Below are positions 1 through 5,473 of a stretch of 5,473 bases of DNA, one piece after another. The notes beneath the pieces are model-generated. The model saw only the letters and a list, made by a program, of their open reading frames with translations. It had not been told where the DNA came from and made no database searches. Each line of letters opens with the position of its first letter. Within the stretch, counting starts at the first letter, position 1. Made by a program: the position numbers and the translations under genes. The stretch is from an uncultured Eubacteriales bacterium (lineage in GTDB: Bacteria > Bacillota > Clostridia > Oscillospirales > Oscillospiraceae), in NCBI GenBank assembly GCA_949744025.1, contig CATJWA010000124.1, forward strand, positions 1-5,473, read 5' to 3'.

Positions 1-20
1 GATTTTAGAATCTGATTTAC

Positions 21-26
21 GGAGGA
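21..26 (+). promoter_or_regulatory. Ribosome binding site of the response regulator gene
   Basis: GGAGGA lies 7 nt before a GTG codon at 34. An in-frame TGA at 13-15 closes the frame upstream and there is no ATG or other GTG between, so this site settles the GTG start. The flanking 1-33 stretch is AT-richer than the rest, as expected for an intergenic region, but I could not identify a promoter with confidence. Confidence 0.85.
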
Positions 27-33
27 AACTGCC

Positions 34-1659
34 GTGCTGAAGGTATTTTTAGCAGAGGACGAGAGCATCATCCGCGAGACGCTGCGAGACAGCGTGCCCT
101 GGGAGGAGCATGGCTACAGCTTCGCCGGCGAGGCCGCGGACGGCGAGCTCGCCCTGCCGCTGATTCTCCGGACAAAGCCCGACGTGCTCATAACCGACAT
201 ACGCATGCCCTTTCTGGACGGACTGGAGCTCAGCCGCCTTGTACTGCGCGAGCTGCCGGGCACCAAGGTCGTGATAATCTCCGGCTACGACGACTTTGAG
301 TACGCCCGACGCGCGATATCCATCGGCGTGGAGCAATACCTTCTCAAGCCCGTGACGAAAAGCAGCCTGCTTGATGTTCTCGACGGCATACGCGAGAAGA
401 TTGAAACCGAGCGCAGCCAGAGCAGCTATCTTGCCAAGTTTCACCTCGAGGCACAGGAGTACGAGCAGTACGCCCGCAGGCGCTTTTTCGAGCGCGCGGT
501 CTCCGGCCGGCTGAGCGGGGAGCAGATTTTCGCCGAGGCCGCTTCGCTCGAGCTTGACATGCGCGCCGAGAGCTATACCATTGCCTTTTTCTCCGTGCCG
601 CCGGAGCCCTCCGGCCCCGAGCAGGGCTTCTCCGAGACGATAGCCCAGGCAAGAAAAGCAATTTTTCAGCATTTTCTCACGCACCCGGAGGAATATATCC
701 TCGTGCGCTGGAACCTGAACACCTTTGCACTTCTGATAAAGTGCGGGGGCGGCCCCTTCGGGACATACGTCCGCCGCTGTGTGGACGCCGTGCGCACGCA
801 GTACCAGTCCTGCTCGCCCGAGCCGGACTGGTACGTGGCCGTCGGCTCGGAGGCGCGGGGCCTCGGCGAGCTGCCCGCCTGCTTTGAGGCCGTCTCACGC
901 CTCTGGTCCTACCGCTATATCGTACCGACGCAGCACGTGCTCACCGATGAGGTGCTGCGCGGCCTTAACCGAATGGACGACGGCAGCCGGCTGCGCCAGC
1001 TTGACATAACCAAGGTTGACCCCGCAATTCTGCTCGGCGTGATGAAAACCGCCGGCGCCGAGGAAATAGAGGGCTTTGTCGAGCAGTACATGAACAGCGT
1101 GTCCGAGGCTCTGGACTTCACCCCCTCCTTTCACTACCTCATGCTCAGCGCCCGCTTCACCGCAGTGCAGTACGCGCTCACGCTCGGCGTGACGCAGGAG
1201 GAGTTCATTCCCTGCCTGCCAAAGCACGACCTCATCGGCCGGATAACCACCGTGCCCGAGCTGTCCGCCTACATACGCGACACGCTTCTGGCCGCGGTAA
1301 GCCTGCGCGAGCGCACCTCAAGCAGCCGCAGCCACGGCGTGCTGGCCCAGGCGCTGAGGTACATCGACGAAAACTACACGCGGGAAAGCCTCTCGCTCAA
1401 CCGTGTGGCCCGGCAGGTGAACATAAGCGCGAACTACCTCTCGGCCATGTTCAGCCAGGAGATGGGCTGCACGCTTACCGAGTACATCACCGCAAAGCGC
1501 ATGGACCGGGCAAAGGAGATACTCCGCAGCACCGACAGGCGCTCCGGCGAGATAGCCTTTGACGTGGGCTACCACGACCCGCACTATTTCAGCTTTCTGT
1601 TCAAAAAGACCCAAGGCTGCACGCCGAGCGACTACCGTGCAGGAAAGGGCGGAGCATGA
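34..1659 (+). CDS. Response regulator, receiver domain plus AraC-type DNA-binding domain (YesN-like)
   Basis: Cytoplasmic transcription factor of a two-component system, 541 residues, normal length for the YesN-like family. The receiver domain covers about residues 2-122. It shows the acidic pair E8/D9, the phospho-acceptor D55 in ITDIRMP, the switch residue S83 in IISGYDD and the conserved K105 in LLKP. A middle region of about residues 125-430 has no motif I can name; such regions are typical of this family and may act in dimerisation. The AraC-type double helix-turn-helix spans about residues 435-537, with the usual second-half pattern IAFDVGYHDPHYFSFLFKK and the end GCTPSDYR. It starts with GTG behind a good ribosome binding site. 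The gene overlaps the downstream kinase by 4 nt, so the two form one operon and almost certainly one signalling pair. By family knowledge, phosphorylation by the kinase would activate DNA binding. The target promoters are not visible in the window. Confidence 0.95.
   Translation: MLKVFLAEDESIIRETLRDSVPWEEHGYSFAGEAADGELALPLILRTKPDVLITDIRMPFLDGLELSRLVLRELPGTKVVIISGYDDFEYARRAISIGVEQYLLKPVTKSSLLDVLDGIREKIETERSQSSYLAKFHLEAQEYEQYARRRFFERAVSGRLSGEQIFAEAASLELDMRAESYTIAFFSVPPEPSGPEQGFSETIAQARKAIFQHFLTHPEEYILVRWNLNTFALLIKCGGGPFGTYVRRCVDAVRTQYQSCSPEPDWYVAVGSEARGLGELPACFEAVSRLWSYRYIVPTQHVLTDEVLRGLNRMDDGSRLRQLDITKVDPAILLGVMKTAGAEEIEGFVEQYMNSVSEALDFTPSFHYLMLSARFTAVQYALTLGVTQEEFIPCLPKHDLIGRITTVPELSAYIRDTLLAAVSLRERTSSSRSHGVLAQALRYIDENYTRESLSLNRVARQVNISANYLSAMFSQEMGCTLTEYITAKRMDRAKEILRSTDRRSGEIAFDVGYHDPHYFSFLFKKTQGCTPSDYRAGKGGA
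1641..1648 (+). promoter_or_regulatory. Ribosome binding site of the histidine kinase gene
   Basis: AGGAAAGG sits inside the last codons of the response regulator, 7 nt before the kinase ATG at 1656. A second GGAG at 1651-1654 is too close to the ATG to serve. It supports the ATGA-overlap start over later ATG codons such as the one at residue 16. Confidence 0.6.
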
Positions 1660-3059
1660 GTGCGCCCGGCGCGCGCCGCGAGCGCAGCATACGGCGCAGA
1701 ATGCTCTCTCTTACTCTGGCCTTCGCCGCCTCTGCCATACTCATTGTCGGCTCGATAACCGCCGCGCTGGCGGTTTACAACCGGCAGTACAGCCTGCTTT
1801 TGAGCGACGTTGTCTCCGCCTCGCAGCTGAGCGAGGATTTCAGCCGGATAACGGTCTGGATGGACACCCCCGCCATGCCCGGCGGCGGGGAAATTACGGA
1901 CGCGCGGCGAATCACGGGCAAGGTATACGACTCAGCCATGCCCGGCAGCGGGCCCGGCTCGAAGGATACGCGCAAGACCTGCGTGCGCATCATGCAGGCG
2001 CTTGTTCGGCTCGAGCTGGCCGCACCCGACGGGCGCGCGGAGCAGCTTCAGCGCCTGTACCAGCTTCGCCGCGACCTGCTTGAGCAGATGAACGGCTCCA
2101 TCTATTACAAAACCCGCTCTCTGAGCAGCGTTTACGGCTTTGTGTCCGCGCGGATAATGGCCGGAATCGCCGCGGGAAGCCTGCTCATGTTCGCGCTGGT
2201 GCTGATAATAGCGCGCAGCACCCTGCGCATGAGCCGCTCGCTAACCGGTCCGGTGGCGCAGCTTTGCATGCGCGTTGAGGAGATAAGCGCCGGGGACCTG
2301 TCCGCGCGCACGCCGGTCCAGGCCGAGGAATATGAGCTGCGCATACTCAGCCAGGGCATAGAGCAGATGGCCGCGCGCCTGGACGCTCAAATTCAGGAAA
2401 ACACGAAAAAGCAGGCCACTCTCCGCCGAACGGAGCTGGCGCTGCTCCAGGCCCAGATAAACCCGCACTTTCTCTATAACACCATGGACACGATAATCTG
2501 GCTCATTGAGGGCAGCAAAACCCGCGAGGCCACGGAGATGGTATCCAACCTGTCCGATTTCTTCCGGCACACGCTCAGCCGGGGACAGGACGTGATAAGC
2601 CTGCGCGAGGAGGCCGGGCATGTGCGCAGCTACCTCCAGATTCAGCAGGTCCGTTATCAGGACATAATGCAGTACACGATAAACATTGACCCGAGCCTTC
2701 AGGAGCTGCCCATCCCAAAGCTCACGCTCCAGCCGCTGGTGGAAAACGCGCTCTACCACGGGATAAAAATGAAGCGCGGCGCAGGTCACATCTATATTGT
2801 CGGCCGCCGTGACGGCGGCGGCGCGCTGCTTCAGGTCACGGACGACGGCGTGGGGATGCCGCCCGAGAGGCTTGAGCAGCTCCGCCGCGCCATGGAGCGG
2901 CAGGAGAGGGTGGGCTTCGGCCTGAGCGCGGTCCATGAGCGTCTGCGCCTGTTTTTCGGACTGGAATACGGCCTGTCCGTGTCCAGCCGGCCCGGCGTGG
3001 GCACCACCGTTACGGCGAGAATTCCCGCCGTCAAGCCCGAGTCCAAACCCGAGATATGA
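1656..3059 (+). CDS. Membrane sensor histidine kinase, HAMP plus His_kinase/HATPase_c (YesM-like)
   Basis: Inner-membrane sensor kinase of 467 residues, partner of the preceding regulator. A basic N-terminus is followed by a membrane segment at about residues 17-40, an extracytoplasmic region at about 41-163, a second membrane segment at about 165-186 and a HAMP linker at about 188-245. The His_kinase domain follows, with phospho-acceptor H271 in QINPHFLYN. The ATPase domain (about 355-456) has the N-box VENALYHG with N364, the G1 motif DDGVGMP (D397) and the G2 motif GFGL near 420-423, so all catalytic elements are present. The sensor region is short, about 120 residues against roughly 250 for YesM-type kinases with a double Cache sensor. 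It looks mostly helical, with a Gly/Pro-rich stretch at about 74-102 containing two AMPG copies. A helical-bundle sensor is my inference; the ligand is unknown. The ATG overlaps the regulator stop codon (ATGA). A perfect hairpin begins 1 nt after the stop. Confidence 0.95.
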   Translation: MSAPGARRERSIRRRMLSLTLAFAASAILIVGSITAALAVYNRQYSLLLSDVVSASQLSEDFSRITVWMDTPAMPGGGEITDARRITGKVYDSAMPGSGPGSKDTRKTCVRIMQALVRLELAAPDGRAEQLQRLYQLRRDLLEQMNGSIYYKTRSLSSVYGFVSARIMAGIAAGSLLMFALVLIIARSTLRMSRSLTGPVAQLCMRVEEISAGDLSARTPVQAEEYELRILSQGIEQMAARLDAQIQENTKKQATLRRTELALLQAQINPHFLYNTMDTIIWLIEGSKTREATEMVSNLSDFFRHTLSRGQDVISLREEAGHVRSYLQIQQVRYQDIMQYTINIDPSLQELPIPKLTLQPLVENALYHGIKMKRGAGHIYIVGRRDGGGALLQVTDDGVGMPPERLEQLRRAMERQERVGFGLSAVHERLRLFFGLEYGLSVSSRPGVGTTVTARIPAVKPESKPEI

Positions 3060-3060
3060 C

Positions 3061-3091
3061 TTTGCCGCGCCGTATATTACGGCGCGGCAAA
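3061..3091. terminator. Perfect hairpin in the convergent gap; candidate transcription end without a U-tract
   Basis: The arms 3061-3074 and 3078-3091 are exact reverse complements (14 bp, mostly GC) around a 3-nt loop (TAT). The hairpin lies between two convergent genes, 1 nt after the kinase stop and 26 nt beyond the PHP gene stop, which is where a bidirectional terminator is expected. However, on either strand the stem is preceded by U residues and followed by A residues, the reverse of a classical intrinsic terminator. It may be a U-less terminator, a 3'-end stabilising hairpin or a block to read-through. Position and symmetry are certain; the function is inferred. Confidence 0.5.
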
Positions 3092-3117
3092 ACATATATA
3101 TCCCCCGCAGCATACCC

Positions 3118-3933
3118 TCACGGCAGCCAGTCCGGCTCCAGAGGCCAGGCCGCGAGCTTAACGTCCGGCTTGACCCTCTCGCCGTGGAAATCGCTGCCTC
3201 CGGTCCGGTGCAGACGGTATTTCTCCGCCAGGCGCAGATAAAAATCCTGCTGCTCGGGAGTATATTTCGGATAAAAGCACTCTATGGCGTCCAGCCCCCA
3301 GCCGGCAAGCTGCCTGACAAGCTCCTCGAGCTCATCGTCGGGCAGTCCCATCTGATACGGGTGGGCCAGCGACACCTTTCCACCCGCGGCTTTGATTGCC
3401 TCCACGCAGGTCCTCGCGTCGGCCTTGAAGCGCTTTACTCTTTGACGGAACTCCTCCGTGTCCAGATAGCGGTCAAACGCCTCGCGGTTTGTAGCAGTAT
3501 AGCCGCGGCGCACCAGCACCTGGGCAAAGTGCGGGCGCGCTATCACCTCGCCGCCGGCGAGCTTCTCCACCTCGGCAAGGTCAATCTCCACGCCCTTTTC
3601 GCGCAGGAAGTCAATGATTTTATATTTCCGGTCATCCCTGCCCGCGCGGAATTTTTCGCACAGGCGGGAAAGCTCGGTGTCCCCCGAGCGAAAGCCGTAG
3701 CCCAGGATGTGGAAGTTGCTCCGCTCCTTCGCGCTGAGCTCCACTCCGCGGATTACCCGCAGTCCAAGCCTCTCACCGGCCCTTTGCGCCTCGTCAACGC
3801 CGGCAATCGTGTCGTGGTCGGTGACTGCCAGGACCTCCAGCCCACGCTTTTTCGCCAGCCCGGCCAGCTCCGACGGGGTATACTGCCCGTCCGAGGCGGT
3901 GGTATGGGTGTGCAGGTCGCATAAAAGCGTCAT
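3118..3933 (-). CDS. PHP-superfamily metal-dependent phosphoesterase
   Basis: Probable cytoplasmic phosphoesterase of 271 residues, a single PHP domain of the TrpH/YciV type. The metal-ligand motifs appear in order: DLHTH (H8, H10) with D15, VTDHDT (H40), GVELS (E65), FHILGYG (H75), ARPHFA (H135), AHP (H191) and GGSDFHG (D248, H250). All expected ligands are present, so it should be active. Characterised relatives include RNase AM/3',5'-nucleotide bisphosphatases (E. coli YciV, Chromobacterium Cv1693) and a cyclic ribose-phosphate phosphodiesterase from Eggerthella lenta (Elen0235, PhnPP). Substrate cannot be told from sequence alone. The ATG overlaps the stop of the upstream decarboxylase by 4 nt and has GGGAGG at a 6-nt spacing, so it is the last visible gene of a phosphonate operon. 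This suggests a role with a phosphorus-containing intermediate or nucleotide by-product, but it could also be a housekeeping enzyme carried along. Confidence 0.92.
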   Translation of the reverse strand: MTLLCDLHTHTTASDGQYTPSELAGLAKKRGLEVLAVTDHDTIAGVDEAQRAGERLGLRVIRGVELSAKERSNFHILGYGFRSGDTELSRLCEKFRAGRDDRKYKIIDFLREKGVEIDLAEVEKLAGGEVIARPHFAQVLVRRGYTATNREAFDRYLDTEEFRQRVKRFKADARTCVEAIKAAGGKVSLAHPYQMGLPDDELEELVRQLAGWGLDAIECFYPKYTPEQQDFYLRLAEKYRLHRTGGSDFHGERVKPDVKLAAWPLEPDWLP

Positions 3934-5045
3934 ACTCCGCCTCCCAGCTCCGCCATGAAGGCGGCTTTGTTCTCCCTCGGCGTACTCGTCGGCCGGCCGA
4001 GGTCAGACCGCGCGCCTATGGCGCACTTGACCTCGATAAATGCGAGCCGGCCCGACCCCTTCGCGCTCTCAAGCGCCGCGTCCAGCTCCCCGGGGTCCGA
4101 CACGGACACCGCGACGGCGTAGCCGCAGGCGCGCGCGACGGCCGGCAGGTCCACGCTCCCCGCCGATGTGGGCATACCGCCCACCGACTCGTGCGCCTCG
4201 TTATTGAGCACTATGTGAATGAGGTTTTCCGGATGCTCCGCGCCGATAACGGCCATGGCGCCCATGTGCATAATCGCCGCGCCGTCGCCGTCCACGCACC
4301 ACACGCGGCGATCCCTTTTGTGCATGGCGATGCCAAGGGCGATGGAGCTGCTGTGTCCCATGGAGCCCACCGTCAGAAAGTCATGGCCGTGGCCCTGTCC
4401 CTGAGCCTGTCTGAGCTCGTACAGCTCGCGGCTGGCCTTTCCCGTGGTGGACACCACGGGGTCGTCCCCCGAGGCGCGAAGGATGTACCTTATGGCCTGC
4501 TCGCGCGTCATGGAGTGGGCGTTTGCGTACACGTGCCGACCCTCATACTCCAGAGCGCCCTTTCGCACAACGAAGGCCGCCTGCTTCCCCTCCGCAAACA
4601 GCGAGCGGTATTCCTCAAGCTTTGCCCTCACCTGCTCATCCGTGGTATCCCTGCCGATGACAAAGGCGGGTATGTCCAGGTCCTCAAGCAGCCTGAGAGT
4701 AATTTCCCCCTGAAAAATGTGCTGCGGCTCGTCATGCACCCCCGGCTCGCCCCGCCAGCCCACGATAAACAGGCAGGCAATGGCGTACACCTTCTCATTG
4801 AGCAGAGAGGCGGCGGGGTTGACTATGTTGCCCAGGCCGCTGTTTTGCAGATATACCACCGGCACCTTCCCCGTGGCAAGGTGATAGCCCGCCGCGATGG
4901 CGGCGGCGTTTCCCTCGTTGGCCGCAATGATGTGATGCACGGGGTCCGTGCCGTATTCGTCCATCAGAAAATCGCACAGCGCCCTGAGCTGGCTGTCCGG
5001 CACGCCCGTGAAAAAGTCAAATTCACGCAGGAAATCCGGTGTCAT
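3930..5045 (-). CDS. aepY: Phosphonopyruvate decarboxylase (thiamine diphosphate dependent)
   Basis: Converts 3-phosphonopyruvate to phosphonoacetaldehyde and CO2 in the cytoplasm, the step that pulls the unfavourable PEP mutase reaction forward in phosphonate biosynthesis. The 371-residue length matches the single-chain Ppd family. The N-terminal pyrimidine-binding half shows GVPDS (14-18), the catalytic glutamate E44 in ANEGNAA and QNSGLGN (67-73). The C-terminal diphosphate-binding half shows TTGKASRELYE (about 200-210), GSMGHSSS (227-234) and the thiamine-diphosphate signature from GDGA (253-256) to NN (281-282). The C-terminus has the family's RPTSTPRENK. Sulfopyruvate decarboxylase is the nearest alternative, but it is usually two subunits, and the adjoining PEP-mutase-type cytidylyltransferase favours Ppd. 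A short Gln/Gly/His-rich stretch (about 213-221) looks like a variable surface loop. It has 4-nt overlaps with both neighbours. The symbol ppd is also used. Confidence 0.95.
   Translation of the reverse strand: MTPDFLREFDFFTGVPDSQLRALCDFLMDEYGTDPVHHIIAANEGNAAAIAAGYHLATGKVPVVYLQNSGLGNIVNPAASLLNEKVYAIACLFIVGWRGEPGVHDEPQHIFQGEITLRLLEDLDIPAFVIGRDTTDEQVRAKLEEYRSLFAEGKQAAFVVRKGALEYEGRHVYANAHSMTREQAIRYILRASGDDPVVSTTGKASRELYELRQAQGQGHGHDFLTVGSMGHSSSIALGIAMHKRDRRVWCVDGDGAAIMHMGAMAVIGAEHPENLIHIVLNNEAHESVGGMPTSAGSVDLPAVARACGYAVAVSVSDPGELDAALESAKGSGRLAFIEVKCAIGARSDLGRPTSTPRENKAAFMAELGGGV
3940..3945 (-). promoter_or_regulatory. Ribosome binding site of the PHP gene
   Basis: On the minus strand GGGAGG lies 6 nt before the ATG at 3933, within the last Gly codons of the decarboxylase gene. 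It decides the ATG that overlaps the decarboxylase stop and fits translational coupling. Confidence 0.75.
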
Positions 5046-5473
5046 TTGTTCTCCTTAACCTTCCTCTTGAAGTCCGTGGACGACACGCCCTGCGTGTACT
5101 CCGGCTCCACGACCTCGCCGCCCCACTCGGCCATGAGGTCGATGGCCTTTTGACGGACCTCCGCCAGCGGCCCCGTGCGCCAGTCCGTGCCGTGGACCAT
5201 GTAGTCCGGGCGGTAACGGCGCAGATTGTCCGAGTAGTCCTTGGTGGTCTGGCACGTCACCTCATCCACATACTTGATGCTCTCAAGCACGATTTTCCTC
5301 TGCTCGTAGCTCATGTACGGCTCCGGCTTGTAGCTGCGAATGGCATCGTCACTGAACAGGCCGACAACCACCCTGCCGAGGGAGGCCGCGGTCTTGAGAA
5401 TGTTGATGTGTCCCGGGTGGATGATGTCCGCCGCCATGGGCACATACACAAGCTTTGTGTACGGCAGGCCCGC
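5042..5473 (-). CDS. Cytidylyltransferase domain associated with phosphoenolpyruvate mutase (5' end beyond window)
   Basis: The last 143 codons of a gene whose frame stays open to the window edge. A GTG at 5447-5449 exists, but the reading continues upstream as LPYTKLVYV, which supplies the first beta strand of the fold, so the true start lies outside. The fold is the CTP_transf_like/TagD type: nucleotide-binding HPGH in ADIIHPGHINIL, then SYEQRKIVLESIKYVDEV, the HGTDW motif and a C-terminal GVSST (counterpart of the ISST motif). This version resembles the cytidylyltransferase domains fused to or encoded beside PEP mutase, and is expected to attach CMP to a phosphonate such as 2-aminoethylphosphonate. 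It ends with the domain, so either it is the C-terminal part of a mutase-cytidylyltransferase fusion or it is a separate small enzyme with the mutase upstream. The activated substrate is inferred. The stop overlaps the decarboxylase start (ATGA). Confidence 0.85.
   Translation of the reverse strand, partial: AGLPYTKLVYVPMAADIIHPGHINILKTAASLGRVVVGLFSDDAIRSYKPEPYMSYEQRKIVLESIKYVDEVTCQTTKDYSDNLRRYRPDYMVHGTDWRTGPLAEVRQKAIDLMAEWGGEVVEPEYTQGVSSTDFKRKVKENK
5051..5056 (-). promoter_or_regulatory. Ribosome binding site of the phosphonopyruvate decarboxylase gene
   Basis: AAGGAG on the minus strand lies 5 nt before the ATG at 5045, inside the last codons of the cytidylyltransferase. It confirms the ATGA-overlap start, which is also the first Met of the frame matching the family N-terminus. 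Confidence 0.8.

Noticed and set aside
1..33. Possible promoter or operator before the regulator gene
   Set aside because: A TAGAAT-like hexamer at about 6-11 could pass as a -10 box, but there is too little upstream sequence to find a partner -35 box, so it is not supportable.
1559..2083. 174-codon plus-strand frame across the regulator-kinase junction
   Set aside because: It is in another frame of two well-supported genes, and its Ala/Arg-rich composition is typical of frame-shifted GC-rich DNA.
2241..3113. 290-codon open frame on the minus strand opposite the histidine kinase
   Set aside because: It lies wholly antisense to a kinase with all catalytic motifs, has no recognisable domain and runs through the hairpin. 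Long antisense frames are common in GC-rich coding DNA.
2935..3924. 329-codon open frame on the plus strand, overlapping the kinase end and opposite the PHP gene
   Set aside because: It is antisense to a PHP gene with every metal-ligand motif and runs across the hairpin; it is a shadow frame.
4191..5153. 320-codon open frame on the plus strand opposite the decarboxylase
   Set aside because: It is antisense to a clear Ppd gene, and its His/Arg/Val-rich translation has no family features.
5042..5449. Complete 135-residue gene starting at the GTG near 5449
   Set aside because: The frame is open to the window edge and the residues upstream (LPYTKLVYV) form the expected first strand of the nucleotidyltransferase fold, so this start would cut the domain.

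Overview
The window is GC-rich (roughly 60% by eye) and densely coded. It has strong AGGAGG-type ribosome binding sites and a YesM/YesN-type two-component pair. Together these suggest a GC-rich member of the Clostridia/Firmicutes, possibly a gut or anaerobic lineage; the sequence does not fix the species. No RNA genes, mobile elements, CRISPR arrays or long repeats were seen.

Left half (34-3059, + strand): a complete two-gene signalling operon. The first gene is a 541-residue response regulator with an N-terminal receiver domain and a C-terminal AraC-type DNA-binding domain. It overlaps by 4 nt (ATGA) a 467-residue membrane sensor histidine kinase of the His_kinase/HATPase_c (YesM, LytS-like) type. 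The kinase has a short extracytoplasmic sensor region of about 120 residues. Pairs like this often control nearby carbohydrate or peptide uptake genes, but the region upstream of position 1 is not visible, so the target is unknown.

Middle (3060-3117): a 58-bp convergent intergenic gap. It holds a perfect 14-bp-arm hairpin with a 3-nt loop, 1 nt after the kinase stop codon. It probably marks the end of transcription from one or both sides, although it lacks a downstream U-tract on either strand.

Right half (3118-5473, - strand): the distal end of what looks like a phosphonate biosynthesis operon. In transcription order it has (1) a cytidylyltransferase domain of the kind tied to phosphoenolpyruvate mutase, with its 5' end cut off by the window edge; (2) a complete phosphonopyruvate decarboxylase (Ppd/AepY type, thiamine-diphosphate dependent); and (3) a complete PHP-superfamily metallophosphoesterase. 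Both junctions are 4-nt ATGA overlaps, so the three are very likely co-transcribed and translationally coupled. The expected scheme is PEP to phosphonopyruvate (mutase, presumably beyond the right edge), then phosphonoacetaldehyde (Ppd), then a finished phosphonate activated by CTP for transfer to a lipid or glycan. No aminotransferase is in the window. The unexpected partner is the PHP phosphoesterase in the position just after Ppd, which is the most interesting feature here.
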